Origin: Allopusillimonas lactea
GTDB lineage: Bacteria > Pseudomonadota > Gammaproteobacteria > Burkholderiales > Burkholderiaceae_B
Direction: 5' to 3'
DNA: 64,000 nt
Assembly: GCF_021653995.1 (NCBI RefSeq)
Contig: NZ_JAJJOZ010000001.1
Location: forward strand, 682,001-746,000
Both the position numbers and the translations under genes were made by a program. Every line of letters starts with the position of its first letter. Position 1 is the stretch's first letter. Under the pieces are notes generated by a model. That model saw only the letters and a program-made list of their open reading frames with translations, did no database searches and had not been told where the DNA came from. Shown here piece by piece: positions 62,549-64,000 of this stretch.

Positions 62549-63471
62549 GCGCGGTCCCCCACCCGTTCACCCAACAGCCCTGATGGCCGGAACACCAGCA
62601 CCAGGATCAGCACGATGAAGGAGAAAACGTCTTGGTAATTGCTGCCGAATACACCATTGGTGAGGTCGCCGATATAGCCAGCGCCCAGCGATTCGATGAT
62701 ACCCAGCAGCAGGCCGCCCAGCATCGCACCGCCCAGATTACCGATACCTCCCAGCACGGCGGCAGTGAAGGCCTTCAGGCCAAGCATGAAGCCCATGGTG
62801 TACTGGGCGACACCGTAGTAGGTAGTGACCATGATGCCGGCCACCGCAGCCAAGGCCGAGCCTATCAGGAAGGCGGCGGAGATGACGGTGTTGATATTGA
62901 CGCCCATCAGGCCTGCTACCTCGCGGTTCTGCGCGGTGGCGCGCATGGCGGTGCCAAGCCGCGTACGGTGCACGACCAGCAACAGGCCCGCCATGATAGT
63001 GGTGGCCGCCAGCATGATGAATATCTGCAGCAGGCTGATCCGCGCGCCGCCCAACTGGAATACCTGGGGCTGGATAATATGGGGGAAGTTAAGGTAGTTG
63101 CGACCCCAGATCATCATAGCCGCATTCTGGATAATGAATGACACGCCAATCGCGGTAATCAAGGCGGCCAGCCGAGGTGCGCGCCGCAAAGGCCTATAGG
63201 CGTAGCGCTCGGCCACCCAACCCAGCGCCATGCAGGCGGGTATTGCCGCCAGCAGCGCGGCACCGATGGCCATCCAGACTGGCATGGCGCCGTCGCCCAC
63301 CAGGCTGAGTACCAGGGCGGTAGCGATCATGGCGCCCACCATGACGACGTCACCGTGTGCAAAATTGATCAGGCCTATGATGCCGTAGACCATGGTATAG
63401 CCCAAGGCAACCAGCGCATAGACGCTGCCGACAGTAAGGCCGTTGATGAGCTGTTGTAAAAGGATGTCCAT
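62545..63471 (-). CDS. livH: Branched-chain amino acid ABC transporter permease LivH
   Basis: A 308-residue permease beginning MDILLQQLINGLTVGSVYAL, then VALGYTMVYGIIGLINFAHG (signature), the EAA loop RTRLGTAMRATAQNREVAGL, MGVNINTVISAAFLIGSALA, and LVFRPSGLLGERVGDRA at the end. It overlaps livM by four bases. Confidence 0.97.
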   Translation of the reverse strand: MDILLQQLINGLTVGSVYALVALGYTMVYGIIGLINFAHGDVVMVGAMIATALVLSLVGDGAMPVWMAIGAALLAAIPACMALGWVAERYAYRPLRRAPRLAALITAIGVSFIIQNAAMMIWGRNYLNFPHIIQPQVFQLGGARISLLQIFIMLAATTIMAGLLLVVHRTRLGTAMRATAQNREVAGLMGVNINTVISAAFLIGSALAAVAGIMVTTYYGVAQYTMGFMLGLKAFTAAVLGGIGNLGGAMLGGLLLGIIESLGAGYIGDLTNGVFGSNYQDVFSFIVLILVLVFRPSGLLGERVGDRA

Positions 63472-63564
63472 GCCGGGTCACTTATTCCGGATACGTCGTG
63501 GAAACTTCGCGGATACATTGCGGATGCCGCGCGAAGCTCGCGAGATTACGTCGCGGGCGCCGCG

Positions 63565-63586
63565 GGGCCGGCTGGGGGGCCGGCCC
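63565..63586 (-). promoter_or_regulatory. GC-rich intercistronic hairpin between livK and livH
   Basis: Arms GGGCCGGC (63565-63572) and GCCGGCCC (63579-63586), six-base loop, in the 142-base gap. There is no T-tract. It is placed to hold the 3' end of the abundant binding-protein mRNA and reduce read-through into livHMGF. Confidence 0.55.
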
Positions 63587-63613
63587 GTCGCGCGCGGTGC
63601 GCAGCGCGAAATT

Positions 63614-64000
63614 TTACTTTGCGGCACTCACCATGGTCTTGACCATCTGCCACTTGCCGTCTTTGACTTCGTAAATGGTGACTGAAATTTCCTTCAGGTC
63701 GCCATTCTTGTCATAGGCGATATTGTCGCTGGTGGCGCCCGACCGTTTGAGCGCAGCGAGTTTGGGCAGATACTTGGAGGGCTTGGCCGACCCCGCTTCC
63801 TTCATGGCGGTAATCATGTTCCACGCACCGTCATACGCATAGGGCGCATACACGCCGGGATCTTTATTGAAGCGGGCTTTGTAGGCGGCGCTGAACTTCT
63901 CACCGGCGGCCATCTGTTGAAGCGGCACACCCGCCAGCGACGCATAGGTGCCGTTGGCAGCATCGCCCGCCAGCTTCAGGAAGGTGTCACTACGCGTCAT
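63614..64000 (-). CDS. livK: Branched-chain amino acid ABC transporter binding protein (C-terminal part)
   Basis: The 128 visible residues are the C-terminal part of a Leu/Ile/Val-binding protein (Peripla_BP_6 fold): FLKLAGDAANGTYASLAGVP, KFSAAYKARFNKDPGVYAPY, AYDGAWNMITAMKEAGSAKP, ISVTIYEVKDGKWQMVKTMV. The start lies beyond base 64000. Its position ahead of livHMGF fits the standard operon order. Confidence 0.9.
   Translation of the reverse strand: MTRSDTFLKLAGDAANGTYASLAGVPLQQMAAGEKFSAAYKARFNKDPGVYAPYAYDGAWNMITAMKEAGSAKPSKYLPKLAALKRSGATSDNIAYDKNGDLKEISVTIYEVKDGKWQMVKTMVSAAK

Overview
The window is a 64 kb stretch of a GC-rich beta-proteobacterial chromosome, most likely Burkholderiales and close to Alcaligenaceae (Bordetella/Pusillimonas-like). 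This rests on protein character and gene order: tig-clpP-clpX-lon, dapC-dapD-dapE-prmB, ribF-ileS-lspA-coaBC, iscR-iscS-iscU-iscA, and a single lolC-type permease with lolD. No taxonomic search was possible. Coding density is high. There is one tRNA gene (Leu, anticodon UAG), no rRNA and no CRISPR array. The only mobile DNA I can support is a decayed IS200/IS605-type remnant.

Layout. 1-9.6 kb: tatD, lolD and lolC (minus), an RpfE-like gene with recJ (plus), a SnoaL-VOC fusion enzyme divergent from an HxlR regulator across a palindromic operator, an EamA transporter and a serine acetyltransferase. 9.6-14.0 kb: a minus-strand ABC importer of the SsuABC/TauABC type with two unrelated binding proteins, behind an AhpD-like gene. 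14.5-21.0 kb: a hemerythrin-like protein, a chemoreceptor, a complete TRAP transporter and a TDT-family channel. 21.1-24.6 kb: prfB with its programmed frameshift, an SDR and lysS. 24.7-28.8 kb: an isc cluster with an unusual IscU, followed by a two-domain methylglyoxal-synthase-like protein, and a low-molecular-weight phosphatase at its upstream side. 29.2-33.4 kb: uvrB, an aromatic/aspartate aminotransferase and lexA. 33.6-39.6 kb: the protein quality-control block. 39.8-46.0 kb: tRNA-Leu, the succinylase-branch lysine/DAP genes, prmB and an ABC-F gene whose last codons come from the IS remnant. 46.7-52.8 kb: uvrD, a fatty-acid desaturase, an rRNA cytosine methyltransferase and purN (minus). 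52.9-59.7 kb: ribF, ileS, lspA, coaBC, dedA and dut (plus). 59.9-64 kb: livF-livG-livM-livH-livK (minus; livK runs off the window).

Most of the window is housekeeping. The observations most worth following are: (i) IscU lacks the first cluster-ligand cysteine and the neighbouring aspartate but has an extra cysteine beside the second ligand, in a cluster without adjacent hscB-hscA-fdx; (ii) the methylglyoxal-synthase-like protein downstream looks like an internal duplication with a degenerate N-terminal half; (iii) the IS605-type remnant fuses the 3' ends of tnpB and tnpA and supplies the stop codon of the ABC-F gene; (iv) regulatory sites are readable directly: two IscR type-1-like boxes, a near-consensus LexA box over the lexA -10, a sigma-32-like promoter at lon, and a 20-bp HxlR operator candidate.
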